NCBI RefSeq assembly: GCF_033880585.1
Contig: NZ_CP137624.1
Location: 2,515,501 to 2,579,500, forward strand
Origin: Lysinibacillus louembei
GTDB taxonomy: Bacteria; Bacillota; Bacilli; Bacillales_A; Planococcaceae
Length of the DNA: 64,000 bases
Direction: 5' to 3'
Made by a program: the position numbers and the translations under genes. The notes below the pieces were generated by a model. The model saw only the letters and a list, made by a program, of their open reading frames with translations. It made no database searches and had not been told where the DNA came from. Below, in pieces: positions 18,226 through 26,545 of this stretch (within the stretch, counting starts at the first letter, position 1; the number at the start of each line of letters is the position of its first letter).

Positions 18226-18981
18226 ATGATTAGACATGACGAAAGGGCAGTACATGAGCTGCGCCCAATTCATATCGATACAAATTATTTACTACATCCA
18301 GAAGGCTCTGTCCTTATTACAGTAGGCAATACAAAGGTCATTTGTACAGCGACAATAGAGGAGAAGGTTCCGGGCTTTTTAAGAGGGCAAGGCAAAGGCT
18401 GGATTACGGCTGAATATTCGATGCTTCCTAGAGCCACAGCACAGCGTACACAGCGCGAATCAGCGCGCGGTAAGATAAATGGTCGGACGATGGAAATACA
18501 GCGCCTAATCGGGCGTGCATTGCGTGCTGTTGTCGATTTAGAAGCATTAGGCGAGAAAACAGTATGGATTGACTGTGATGTCATTCAGGCGGATGGTGGT
18601 ACACGTACAGCCTCCATTACAGGTGCTTTTGTCGCAATGGCACAAGCAATTGCCAAGCTAGGTGAAGAAAAGTCATTTGACACGTTTCCCATCATCGATT
18701 ATTTAGCTGCAACGAGCGTCGGGATTGTCGAAGAGATTGGCGCTGTAGTAGACTTAAACTATGTAGAAGATGTGGCAGCACTCGTAGACATGAATATTGT
18801 CATGACAGGTGCAGGTCGCTTTGTTGAAGTACAAGGCACTGGTGAAGAGGCAACATTTTCTCGTCAAGAATTAAATGAGCTATTAGCGTTAGGTGAAGCG
18901 GGGATTCAACAATTAATCGTGCACCAAAAACAAGCATTAGGCGCTGTAGCGGCAATGATTGATGCGAGAAAGGAAGCGTAA
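18226..18981 (+). CDS. rph: ribonuclease PH
   Basis: 251-residue phosphorolytic 3'-5' exoribonuclease that trims tRNA 3' ends. Conserved segments are [33 protein letters not shown], the RxxR region [11 protein letters not shown], and [18 protein letters not shown]. It has an AAGGAGG ribosome binding site. It is followed six bases later by rdgB, and then ysnB, as in Bacillus. Confidence 0.97.
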   Translation: MIRHDERAVHELRPIHIDTNYLLHPEGSVLITVGNTKVICTATIEEKVPGFLRGQGKGWITAEYSMLPRATAQRTQRESARGKINGRTMEIQRLIGRALRAVVDLEALGEKTVWIDCDVIQADGGTRTASITGAFVAMAQAIAKLGEEKSFDTFPIIDYLAATSVGIVEEIGAVVDLNYVEDVAALVDMNIVMTGAGRFVEVQGTGEEATFSRQELNELLALGEAGIQQLIVHQKQALGAVAAMIDARKEA

Positions 18982-18987
18982 GCACAT

Positions 18988-19581
18988 ATGACGAAACAAG
19001 TAGTAATTGCAACAAAAAATAAAGGCAAGGCGAAGGATTTTGAAGCACTATTCACACCGCTTGGCTATGAGGTTGTTACAATGTTTGATGTAGCACCTGA
19101 TATGGAAATTGAGGAAACAGGTACAACATTTGAGGAAAATGCAATTTTAAAGGCAGAGGCATTAGCAGAAGCCTTACAAATGCTTGTTATTGCAGATGAT
19201 AGCGGCTTAGCGATTGACGCATTGAACGGCGAGCCAGGCGTTTATTCAGCACGCTATGCAGGCGATCATGATGACGAGGCAAATATCATCAAAGTATTAG
19301 AAAAGCTTCAAGGTGTACCAGAAGAACAGCGTACAGCACGCTTCTGTTGTGCGTTAGCAGTAGCAGGTCCACAATTAGAAACATATACAGTGTTTGGCAC
19401 GTGTGAAGGGGTTATTTTGGAGGACAAGCGCGGTACAAATGGCTTCGGCTATGATCCAATCTTTTACGTACCACAATTACAGCGTGCAATGGCTGAGCTT
19501 TCTCCAGAAGAAAAAGGCGCCATTTCACACCGTGGTAACGCCATTCGCAAATTAGCGGATGTACTTCCAACGTTAATTTAA
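18988..19581 (+). CDS. rdgB: XTP/dITP diphosphatase (RdgB/HAM1 family)
   Basis: 197-residue house-cleaning enzyme hydrolysing non-canonical purine triphosphates (ITP, dITP, XTP) to monophosphates. Signatures are [13 protein letters not shown] at the start, [24 protein letters not shown] in the middle, and [11 protein letters not shown] toward the end. It corresponds to B. subtilis ysnA. It is tightly linked to rph (six-base gap). Confidence 0.95.
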   Translation: MTKQVVIATKNKGKAKDFEALFTPLGYEVVTMFDVAPDMEIEETGTTFEENAILKAEALAEALQMLVIADDSGLAIDALNGEPGVYSARYAGDHDDEANIIKVLEKLQGVPEEQRTARFCCALAVAGPQLETYTVFGTCEGVILEDKRGTNGFGYDPIFYVPQLQRAMAELSPEEKGAISHRGNAIRKLADVLPTLI

Positions 19582-19606
19582 TTGACATGACAAGGGGGCA
19601 GCAAAT

Positions 19607-20113
19607 ATGAAAATACTAGTAATGAGCGACACGCATGGCGATGCGGAAGTGATTCGCCTCGTGCGCAGCCAGCAGGAAGATAGCGATATTGTTATTCATT
19701 GTGGTGACAGTGAGTTATCATATGACCATCCAAATTTAGCAGATGTCGTCCGTGTGCGCGGCAATTGTGATTATACAGACAATCGCTTTCCCGATGAAGA
19801 TGTCATCATTCATGGTCATGTAAAAATATACGTTACACACGGCCATTTATTTCAAGTGAAGTCATCCTTACTAGCATTATCGTACCGTGCGAAGGAGCTA
19901 GGTGCCAATATTTGCTGCTTCGGTCATTCACACGTACTTGGTGCTGAAATGATTGATGATATCCTATTCATCAACCCAGGCAGCCTATTAATGCCAAGAG
20001 GGCGCCGTGAGCAAAGCTATGTCGTCCTAACGGTTGAACAGGAAGCATATAAAGTCGAATGCTTTACACGCCAAGGTGAGCTATTTGAAACACTGCATTT
20101 TAATCGCCACTAA
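19607..20113 (+). CDS. ysnB: YfcE-type metallophosphoesterase (YsnB-like)
   Basis: 168-residue calcineurin-like phosphoesterase. Metal-binding motifs are all present: MSDTHGD near the start, HCGDSEL, RGNCD, and the pair THGHLF and FGHSH. The family cleaves phosphodiesters and phosphomonoesters in vitro; the physiological substrate is not settled. It is third in rph-rdgB-ysnB. No clear terminator separates it from the tRNA promoter downstream. Confidence 0.88.
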   Translation: MKILVMSDTHGDAEVIRLVRSQQEDSDIVIHCGDSELSYDHPNLADVVRVRGNCDYTDNRFPDEDVIIHGHVKIYVTHGHLFQVKSSLLALSYRAKELGANICCFGHSHVLGAEMIDDILFINPGSLLMPRGRREQSYVVLTVEQEAYKVECFTRQGELFETLHFNRH

Positions 20114-20127
20114 TTTTTAAAATTGTG

Positions 20128-20156
20128 TTGACTTTATAACGCTTTATTCATATAAT
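20128..20156 (+). promoter_or_regulatory. promoter of the tRNA-Arg gene
   Basis: TTGACT (20128-20133), a 17-base spacer and TATAAT (20151-20156), 40 bases before the tRNA. Near-consensus sigma-A promoter. Confidence 0.85.
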
Positions 20157-20196
20157 AAATATTGTCTTTAATACCAATTGCGTTATTAAAGCAACT

Positions 20197-20270
20197 GTCT
20201 CCATAGCTCAGCTGGATAGAGCACGGGCCTTCTAAGCTCGCGGTCGTAGGTTCGAATCCTACTGGGGACG
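20197..20270 (+). tRNA. tRNA-Arg (anticodon TCT)
   Basis: A full cloverleaf can be drawn by hand: acceptor GTCTCCA/TGGGGAC, D stem GCTC/GAGC, anticodon stem CGGGC/GCTCG with loop CTTCTAA, T stem GTAGG/CCTAC with loop TTCGAAT, and discriminator G. The anticodon TCT reads AGA, an arginine codon. CCA is not encoded. Its 3' part (20242-20270) is the left end of the integrated element's att repeat, so the gene stays intact after insertion. Its probable original terminator is now at 40.87 kb. Confidence 0.97.
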
Positions 20271-20283
20271 TAAATAGGTCGAA
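20242..20283. repeat. attL of the integrative element
   Basis: Left copy of the exact 42-base direct repeat. It includes the T arm and 3' acceptor of the tRNA-Arg gene, a classic tyrosine-integrase target. Confidence 0.93.
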
Positions 20284-20309
20284 CAGAAAAGCCTATAATA
20301 TAGGCAATT

Positions 20310-20402
20310 AAAAGCATCTTACTCAATATAGATTAAACTACAACAATCGGTCATCTTGCTGATTAGTATAGTCAATCTATAGAGGGTGAGGTGCTTTTTT
20401 CT
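20310..20402 (+). promoter_or_regulatory. terminator-like hairpin overlapping the integrase ribosome binding site
   Basis: Bases 20310-20334 can pair with 20374-20398 through an almost continuous stem rich in G-U pairs, followed by TTTTTT. The 3' arm contains the integrase ribosome binding site (GGGTGAGG, 20384-20391). The structure could stop read-through from the tRNA promoter and hide the integrase start signal. A smaller perfect hairpin (GCCTATA/TATAGGC) lies just before it. The function is inferred from structure only. Confidence 0.55.
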
Positions 20403-21389
20403 ATGACGAAAAAGAAAGGGATATTTGATATTAATTTAGCGAATCAGTTTATTTCATCTACAAATTCAGTTAAAAAGAAGGAAGAGAAAAGAGAAGGCGT
20501 TACAATGGAACAAGCTTTAAGCACTATACTAAGACAAATGGAAGTAGAAGGCTGTAGAGAACGAACATTGTATGATTATCGAACAATTACAATCAATTTT
20601 ATGCACAATACAGATGCAGTTTATCTTGATGATATTACAGAAACGGTTATTCGAGATTGGTTAGGCACAATGAAGGTTAAAAACTCTACTCGCTTAACAC
20701 GTTTAAAGTGCTTTAAAGCCTTTTTATCACGTTGCTATGATAATGGGTGGATTAAGTTTAAATATTGGAAAAACATTAAAATACGAGTTGATACAGCTAT
20801 TAAAGAAGGGGCTACAGATGATGAAGTAAATCTTTTATTATCTGTACTAGATTACTCTAAATTTTTAGATTTAAGAAATGCATGTGCTATTTTGTTAATG
20901 TATCGAGCAGGCTTGCGAATTGGAACTATCTCACTTATGCGTGAACGTCATATTGACTTTGAAAATATGCAGTTAAAGCTAGATGGTGACGTAATGAAGA
21001 ATCACAAAGGCTTAATACTTCCAATTGATAAGCAACTTGCTTATTTACTAACTGTATTAATTAATCAAAATGAAGCAATAAGACGTGAATACAGCCAAGA
21101 CAACGATTTACTGTTTATAACAATGAAAGGTACTTCTACTATTAATTCAATTACTTCTAATTCTATTAAACAGCAATTGTATAAATATACTAAGCAGTTT
21201 GGTATTAAAAATATTAATCCACATGCATTAAGGCGTGGCTTTGCATCTAATTTGTATAAGAAAAGCAATGACATATTATTAGTATCAAAGGCTTTAGGTC
21301 ATGCAGATTTATCTGTAACAACTAAGTATTTACATGCAGACTTGCAGAATGTTGCAGATGACGTTAGAAAGTATTTTGAGTTTAATTAG
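20403..21389 (+). CDS. tyrosine recombinase / phage-type integrase
   Basis: 329 residues. An N-terminal SAM-like domain (about 35-130: LSTILRQMEVEGCRERTLYDYR) is followed by the catalytic domain with Arg in MYRAGLRIGT (about 172), HALRRGF (His and Arg, about 274-277), His of LGHADLS and the nucleophile Tyr in TTKYLH (about 309). It catalyses site-specific insertion and excision at the tRNA-Arg att site. ATG 20403 is preferred over GTG 20391, which lies within the GGGTGAGG ribosome binding site. Position next to the tRNA is typical. Confidence 0.92.
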   Translation: MTKKKGIFDINLANQFISSTNSVKKKEEKREGVTMEQALSTILRQMEVEGCRERTLYDYRTITINFMHNTDAVYLDDITETVIRDWLGTMKVKNSTRLTRLKCFKAFLSRCYDNGWIKFKYWKNIKIRVDTAIKEGATDDEVNLLLSVLDYSKFLDLRNACAILLMYRAGLRIGTISLMRERHIDFENMQLKLDGDVMKNHKGLILPIDKQLAYLLTVLINQNEAIRREYSQDNDLLFITMKGTSTINSITSNSIKQQLYKYTKQFGIKNINPHALRRGFASNLYKKSNDILLVSKALGHADLSVTTKYLHADLQNVADDVRKYFEFN

Positions 21390-21400
21390 GAGGGCTTACA

Positions 21401-21829
21401 ATGTCAAAAATCATCAATACAGCAAACTATGGTTTATATGAGCTTCATGCTCGCTACAATGCCAAACATAATGTAGCTACATTTGATAAATATGCAGTCT
21501 ATAGGAATCAACCGCCATTTAGAATGGGGTCAATTGAGCTAACGAAAGAAGATTTACATTTTATGCTCAAATATTTTTATGATGTAGACTTGGAATTAGA
21601 ACAAATAAAGAAAGGGAAACGAATGATGATAGATTACAAAGTTACTTTTTCAGTGGCTCATGATTTTGAAGGGGTCAATGAGTTAACAACAGCGCAGGGG
21701 AATATTGATAGTATTGTGATTACAACAAGTGATGGTCAGACAATGGTGTTAAATGATGTGGAGAGCTTTGAGATTGTGGAAGCAGTCAAGGTTGATATAG
21801 ATGAAGATAAAGACCAAAGGCTAATATAG
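21401..21829 (+). CDS. hypothetical protein downstream of the integrase
   Basis: 142 residues, no recognised domain. The first half is basic and aromatic (GLYELHARYNAKHNVATFDKY), the second half acidic, ending in VDIDEDKDQRL. It starts 11 bases after the integrase with a strong AGGAGGG site and ends at a terminator, so it is co-transcribed with the integrase. That position often holds an excisionase or directionality factor, but those are usually smaller and basic, so this is not claimed. Confidence 0.6.
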   Translation: MSKIINTANYGLYELHARYNAKHNVATFDKYAVYRNQPPFRMGSIELTKEDLHFMLKYFYDVDLELEQIKKGKRMMIDYKVTFSVAHDFEGVNELTTAQGNIDSIVITTSDGQTMVLNDVESFEIVEAVKVDIDEDKDQRLI

Positions 21830-21836
21830 ATAAGTC

Positions 21837-21873
21837 AAAACACGCTAATCTTTTAAGAGATGGCGTGTTTTTG
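21837..21873 (+). terminator. terminator after the integrase operon
   Basis: AAAACACGC (21837-21845) pairs with GCGTGTTTT, ending in a T-run. Confidence 0.85.
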
Positions 21874-22062
21874 TTATGGGAGATTTGAATACTCTTGGAG
21901 AGTAGGCTAAATAGTTATTTACATCAAATATAAAATCAATCGAGGTAATTGGTATTTTTGGTTGAAAGGCTTTCAATTTATAATAATTTGATGTATAATA
22001 ATAGCAATATGATTTTTTTAGACACTTACAGCAAACAGACGTTCTTTTAATAGAGCATGTGT

Positions 22063-22230
22063 CTAGTACAAATAAATAATAAAATGTGAAAAATCAGCCT
22101 AGCTAATGGGTTATTTGTTATACATATTTATTTGAGTTGTACTAGGGCTTCTATTATTGTTACGTGTCTATTAGGATAACAATGATGATTAGGAAGCACT
22201 TTTAAACATTTGTTTAAGAGTGCTTTTGTT
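22063..22230 (+). promoter_or_regulatory. structured leader with terminal hairpin before the helicase gene
   Basis: Three consecutive hairpins precede the helicase gene: 22063-22078 with 22125-22145 (CTAGTACAA/TTGTACTAG plus a second run); 22146-22196 (GCTTC/GGAAGC with ATTGTTA/TAACAAT); and a terminator-like stem AAGCACTTTTAAAC / GTTTAAGAGTGCTT at about 22195-22224 followed by TTTTGTTTT. This arrangement resembles transcription-attenuation control of plasmid replication genes. An antisense RNA or protein regulator is not visible. Confidence 0.5.
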
Positions 22231-22299
22231 TTGGTTTTGAATAGGTATTGTCAAATAGCCTTTTAGTGTAGCGGTTGTTACACAAAGGAGACAAAGGAA

Positions 22300-23781
22300 A
22301 TGAAAGTAACAGATTTTATTGGAAACAAGTATAAGAGTTGGAGCGCAGGTGATATGGTCAGTATCGCTAGTGGAACAGGAAGTGGGAAAAGCTACTTTGT
22401 TCAAAATGTTCTAGCTGAATATGCTAAACAAAATGGTGAGCTAATTTTATATCTTGTTCCAAGAAAAAAGCTAAAAGAGCAGATTGAAGCTAAACTTAAA
22501 AAAGAAGGAATAACAAATATTACTGTTAAAATGTATCAAACTGTTGAAGCTAAGTGTAATAATCATGGAAATAATAATGGTTGGCTAGAAGTTTACAAAT
22601 ACATTGTTTGTGATGAATCACACTACTTTACTAATGACGCAAATTTCAATGATTATACAGACATGTCGTTGAAACATCTTTTATCAACCTCTCATGCAAT
22701 CACGCTGTTTTTAAGTGCTACAGGTGAAACATTACTAAACTATGTTAAGCGCTTTTACAAAGAGAGAAAGCTCATTAAATACCCTGATGAATACCCTTTA
22801 AGTCAAGACTATGGTTTTGTTGGTAACCTTTCAGCTTATCAATCTGACGAGCAATTATACAAGGCTATGGATTGGTTGCTTAAAAACAATTATAAAACAA
22901 TGGTTTTTATTCAAAGTGACAGAAGGGCATATCAACTTTTCAAAAAATATGAGCAACACGCTACATTTGTCTGTGGGGTAAATAGTGATTACGTTGAGTT
23001 TGTTGATAATGAAAAGGTTGATACAATTGTCAATGAAGAAAGGTTTGAAACGCTTTTTTTGATTGCTACCTCTGCACTTGATGTTGGTGTAAACATTGTA
23101 GATTTAGATGTACAACACATTATTATTGATATGCTTGATACAGACACATTCCTTCAATGTCTTGGGAGGAAACGCTTATCCGATGAAGTTGAGGAAAAAG
23201 TAAGACTTCTATTTAAAAATTATTCTAACATACAATTAGGTGGTTATATATCTAAGGAAGCCGAAAGAGTTAAATCAGGCAAACTGTTCTATGGAACTGT
23301 CAAATCAACCAAAGGTAAGCATACGAAATTGAGTGACATTTTTTACATTGACAGCTCAGGTAATGTGAAAGTTAATAACATGAAGTATGTTAAAGCAGCA
23401 GTAAATTTAATAAGTTATCAAAAGTATGTACAGAAGCCAAATGGGTATCTTGAAGAGATTAAATCCCTCATGGATTATCAAGAAAAGATATATATTCGAG
23501 ATTATCTTGAGGATAAAAATGCTAAGTTAGCAATACTAGAAGAAAATATTGACAATAAGTTTTCTTCTGAGGAAGCCAAAGAACTTTTGGAGAAATTATT
23601 TTTGAAAAATAGCAAGACTAAAAAGGTAATAAAGAGTATCTCGACAGCTAACAGAGAGATGGTTATTTTAGGTTATCCTTATGAATTTATTGAATCCAAA
23701 GAATATATTATAGATTCTAATGGACAGAAAAAACAGCGCAGAATCTACACCTTGCATCGTGTAAGACAGAATAGTCTATAA
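22300..23781 (+). CDS. superfamily 2 helicase, probable element replication protein
   Basis: 493 residues. Helicase motif I (SGTGSGKS, residues 25-32), motif II (CDESHYF, about 104), motif III (FLSATGE) and motif VI (QCLGRKRL, about 285) are in order, giving one complete SF2 helicase core. The last 180 residues are charged and not recognised. It has a good ribosome binding site and a long structured leader, and inverted repeats follow downstream. Such helicases often serve as replication or mobilisation factors of integrative elements; I infer that role from location only. Confidence 0.7.
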   Translation: MKVTDFIGNKYKSWSAGDMVSIASGTGSGKSYFVQNVLAEYAKQNGELILYLVPRKKLKEQIEAKLKKEGITNITVKMYQTVEAKCNNHGNNNGWLEVYKYIVCDESHYFTNDANFNDYTDMSLKHLLSTSHAITLFLSATGETLLNYVKRFYKERKLIKYPDEYPLSQDYGFVGNLSAYQSDEQLYKAMDWLLKNNYKTMVFIQSDRRAYQLFKKYEQHATFVCGVNSDYVEFVDNEKVDTIVNEERFETLFLIATSALDVGVNIVDLDVQHIIIDMLDTDTFLQCLGRKRLSDEVEEKVRLLFKNYSNIQLGGYISKEAERVKSGKLFYGTVKSTKGKHTKLSDIFYIDSSGNVKVNNMKYVKAAVNLISYQKYVQKPNGYLEEIKSLMDYQEKIYIRDYLEDKNAKLAILEENIDNKFSSEEAKELLEKLFLKNSKTKKVIKSISTANREMVILGYPYEFIESKEYIIDSNGQKKQRRIYTLHRVRQNSL

Positions 23782-23870
23782 GCTATATATAGCCTTAGGA
23801 CTGTTTTGTCTTGCAATAGAAAAAGTGATATGTAAAACGGTTTTTGCTTCGAAGAAGCGAAAACCAACAA

Positions 23871-23952
23871 GTGTTGAGTTCGTTATTTTTTAAACATGAG
23901 CGGAGGGAGCGGAAGCGACTAAAGCCATGTTTAAACAATAACAACTCGACAC
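23871..23952. repeat. large imperfect inverted repeat, candidate origin
   Basis: Arms of about 27 bases (23871-23898 and 23926-23952; GTGTTGAGTT...AAACATG with its near complement) enclose a purine-rich GC-richer loop of 27 bases. A smaller hairpin (GCTTC GAA GAAGC, with flanking GGTTTT/AAAACC) lies at 23840-23865. There is no T-run for termination. Placed after the helicase in a gene-free region, it could be an origin of replication or transfer. No nick-site consensus was recognised. Confidence 0.5.
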
Positions 23953-23986
23953 GCTGTTAGGAAAAGTAGTTTATTAACAAAAGATA

Positions 23987-24091
23987 ATGGAAATCATAAA
24001 AGAGAAAGAGTTGCTTATGGCTATCATGTTTGCTTCCAATGAAATTGAACGTACTACAGCAATTAATGAGCATCTTCTTAAAGGGAAGTAG
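23987..24091 (+). CDS. possible 34-residue peptide
   Basis: ATG 23987 to TAG 24091 encodes a short amphipathic, charged peptide (MEIIKEKELLMAIMFASNEI...). The nearest ribosome binding candidate (AGGAAAAG) is about 20 bases upstream, which is too far. It may be a gene fragment. Confidence 0.25.
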   Translation: MEIIKEKELLMAIMFASNEIERTTAINEHLLKGK

Positions 24092-24127
24092 TATAATAGT
24101 TGACCTGTTTTTCATACTTTTTAGACC

Positions 24128-24236
24128 GAAGGTTACGTTCAGGTACAACACTCTACTTAGTTTATTAATATATTATTATATTAAATTAAGATATATAAAT
24201 ACACTAAGTAGATAGGCATACCTGAACGTAACCTTC
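24128..24236. repeat. 109-base element with 18-base perfect terminal inverted repeats
   Basis: GAAGGTTACGTTCAGGTA at 24128-24145 is exactly complementary to 24219-24236. Inner 9-base arms (CTACTTAGT 24153-24161 and 24203-24211) flank a very AT-rich centre. A third, single copy (17 of 18 bases) is at 35986-36003. It could be a MITE, a protein-bound iteron pair or an origin element. No target-site duplication is evident. Confidence 0.6.
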
Positions 24237-24564
24237 ACTATTTTATGTTTAAGCCTTATTCAGTTTGGCTGTAGTGAGCCTTGGGAGGTAAAAAAACTAC
24301 CATCTCACAATAGCATGAAAATCACATACCCTCTAAAAGCGATTCTAAGGGTTCTTAAAGGTGAGGTAGAGAGAACTTCTCAATCGGACTGACTGACCTT
24401 TGATGGTTTAAGACCTTGTTACCTGTGGTGTGCTTTTTATATTTCACCTTTTCAGAACGCTCTCAGGGTGGTTATCAGAGCTGAAACAACTGTCTCAAAG
24501 GAAGTAGTGTCAATTGAGTGGCACAGACAAGCCCGTAAGCAATGATAAGCATGTGTTGGTAACA
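24237..24564. other. gene-free stretch
   Basis: About 330 bases with no supported gene on either strand. Several short inverted segments are present but no motif I recognise. Confidence 0.4.
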
Positions 24565-24606
24565 ATTAAAACGCTCAGGTCGTTCACAGAGCCTGTATGA
24601 GCGTTT
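24565..24606 (-). terminator. terminator of the XRE gene
   Basis: AAACGCTCA (24569-24577) pairs with TGAGCGTTT (24598-24606). On the minus strand the stem is followed by TTTTAATT, placing it after the regulator gene. Confidence 0.7.
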
Positions 24607-24655
24607 AGACATGACATATTGAGTATATAGGCAGAGCTATCAACAAAGGATATTT

Positions 24656-24985
24656 CTACTTCTTATTTTGGATTTTCAATAGTTCATCAATCTGCTTTAA
24701 AACAAATTCTTGATAATCAGGATTCAGTTCTTTGAAAACATTCATTGCCATTTCAAACTTAGTATCAGCGGGATTTTTGAACATATCGCCTTCCCCATTT
24801 TTTAACCAATTTTCATTCACATTAAAAGTAGAACAAATAAGCTTTATAAGGCGGTCATTTACTTTTCGATTTCCTAATTCTATGCCTGCTATGTAACCAT
24901 TGGATATTGCGATAGCTGTAGCAAACTTTGCTTGTGACAAATTTAAAGCTAATCTAATTTCCTTAACACGTTGATTGGTAGACAA
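24656..24985 (-). CDS. XRE-family transcriptional regulator
   Basis: 109 residues. An N-terminal Cro/cI helix-turn-helix (VKEIRLALNLSQAKFATAIAISNGYIAGIELGNRKV, residues 7-42) is followed by CSTFNVNENWLKNGEGDMF, a typical linker in phage-type repressors, and a short C-terminal helix. It is transcribed away from the downstream small gene and membrane protein, giving a repressor-divergent promoter layout. It probably controls element functions. Confidence 0.87.
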   Translation of the reverse strand: MSTNQRVKEIRLALNLSQAKFATAIAISNGYIAGIELGNRKVNDRLIKLICSTFNVNENWLKNGEGDMFKNPADTKFEMAMNVFKELNPDYQEFVLKQIDELLKIQNKK

Positions 24986-25124
24986 TACATATCACCTCTT
25001 TATTGATGAATTCAAAATATCATATTTTCGCTTACAATGAAAGTGATTGAAGTATAAATGTAGTTGAAATACTCACTTGGTGAATATATAATGCTATCAT
25101 AGCGAGTTTTAGAGGAGGGTGATT

Positions 25125-25301
25125 ATGGAGAGGGAAGACAAGTATAAGCAATTAGAGATAGGCTTTAAAAAACTAAATGATGAAGGTAAAAACTACATAC
25201 TAGGAATTATGCAGGCGCTTGAGTTTGCTCAATCTAATCAAGTGGCTGATGGAGAAAAATATAAAGAGAATAAACCAATTGAAGATAAAAATTTTGAGTA
25301 A
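25125..25301 (+). CDS. small hypothetical protein (58 residues)
   Basis: Strong ribosome binding site (AGAGGAGGG) before ATG 25125; a GTG at 25119 is too close to it. The sequence is charged and helical (YKQLEIGFKKLNDEGKNYILGIMQALEF) and resembles the C-terminal helices found at the end of XRE-type regulators. Divergent from the XRE gene, it may be a partner or antagonist of the repressor. This is a guess from position. Confidence 0.6.
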   Translation: MEREDKYKQLEIGFKKLNDEGKNYILGIMQALEFAQSNQVADGEKYKENKPIEDKNFE

Positions 25302-25317
25302 GTCAGGTGATTGAATT

Positions 25318-26121
25318 GTGAGCATTAAAGACGAAGTTAAAGCGGAGCAACAGAGAATATTAAATGAAAAAATGGAACAAAGACAAGTAAATGAAGTAAA
25401 GTATAAAGTAGATAAGAAGAAGCTTATCATCATATCGATGGTAATCGTAGGTATTCTTGTGTCTATTTTTGTTGCGACTAGACCTGACGAATATGAAAGA
25501 GCAAGAATTAAGGAAGATATTAGAGTAAAAGAGTTAGTTTATAACAATTATAAGAATAATACAAAATACATTATTAATAGTAATACGATTGAAGATAACA
25601 TTAGTATTATGGATATTTCACATACAGCTATTGTTCATGCGAAGTACCGCCTTGATAATAATTCTGACCAAACTAAAAAAGGAAATGATAAACTGAATGA
25701 AGTAATAAAGGGAGCAACAAAAACCCTTAACAATTCCATTCTTATTGTATTAAACAGCGAAAATCTTAGTTATGAAGATTTTAAATCTATTAAATCTACT
25801 ATCCAAGATGAAGTTGTTAATAGCTATGTCAATGATGAGAATAAAGAACTCTATGACAGTATAAAAGATAAATACTACTATAAAGAAATAGCTGATTCAT
25901 TGGAAGAATCAAGAAAAGACCAAGACTATCAAAATAATCAATCGAGAAACATACTACAATCAAATTTACAAACAGGAATGTCAGAAAGTGAAGTTAAAAA
26001 GTTAGCAGGTTTGCCTAATGATACTTATAAAAATGATGAAGCTTATTTTTGGGTTTATGATGGTGTGGTGCTAACAATGAAAAAAGGATATGTATATGAT
26101 ATAACCTACGAATTAGAGTAG
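25318..26121 (+). CDS. membrane-anchored protein with a BamE-like C-terminal segment
   Basis: 267 residues starting with GTG. A cytoplasmic N-terminus rich in charged residues (1-35) is followed by one transmembrane helix (LIIISMVIVGILVSIFVAT, about 36-54) and a hydrophilic outer region. The last 60 residues (LQTGMSESEVKKLAGLPNDTYKN) resemble the SmpA/BamE-type small domain often seen in Gram-positive envelope proteins. It is 16 bases after the small gene and ends at a strong terminator. The function is unknown. Confidence 0.65.
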   Translation: MSIKDEVKAEQQRILNEKMEQRQVNEVKYKVDKKKLIIISMVIVGILVSIFVATRPDEYERARIKEDIRVKELVYNNYKNNTKYIINSNTIEDNISIMDISHTAIVHAKYRLDNNSDQTKKGNDKLNEVIKGATKTLNNSILIVLNSENLSYEDFKSIKSTIQDEVVNSYVNDENKELYDSIKDKYYYKEIADSLEESRKDQDYQNNQSRNILQSNLQTGMSESEVKKLAGLPNDTYKNDEAYFWVYDGVVLTMKKGYVYDITYELE

Positions 26122-26132
26122 GGGAACTAAAG

Positions 26133-26160
26133 GATAGAGCGAACTGCTCTATCTTTTTTT
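26133..26160 (+). terminator. terminator after the membrane protein gene
   Basis: GATAGAGC (26133-26140) pairs with GCTCTATC (26146-26153), followed by seven T residues. Confidence 0.93.
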
Positions 26161-26545
26161 GTTGTCATGTCAAAAGCTCACAGTCACGTTGCATGGTGCT
26201 TTGATGAAATTATGACATAGGGGGGACTGCTTCAATGGAGCTTCATGTAAGCCATGCTAGAAGGGTTAGAGTGTATTAAAATAGAATGGCAGTTATCACA
26301 TGCGACACGAGAGGGTTTTATAGCTACTGTGCGCTTGGAACAATCATTCCTTTTGCTCCAAATAGAAGCGGTCTTTTAGTAAAGTAACAGAATCAGCTAT
26401 TTACAGTAGCAGGAGCAAACAATGGGATAAATGTTAGGGAATCATTGAAGCTTAACGATAGAGTGTTACGATAGCTCATAGCGCAATCGAGAGGAACAGC
26501 TAAGGGCTTGTTTTGTTCTCGATTACGCTGTGATTGAACATCCAA
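26161..26545. other. gene-free stretch
   Basis: About 385 bases between two convergent genes. No supported gene, tRNA or clear repeat was found. Fragmentary open frames suggest decayed sequence. Confidence 0.35.

Noticed and set aside
21401-21829. Excisionase
   Set aside because: Position fits, but at 142 residues and with an acidic end it does not look like known small basic excisionases.
24030-24215. 61-codon frame across the 109-base inverted repeat
   Set aside because: It exists only because the inverted repeat is AT-rich; composition is not coding-like.
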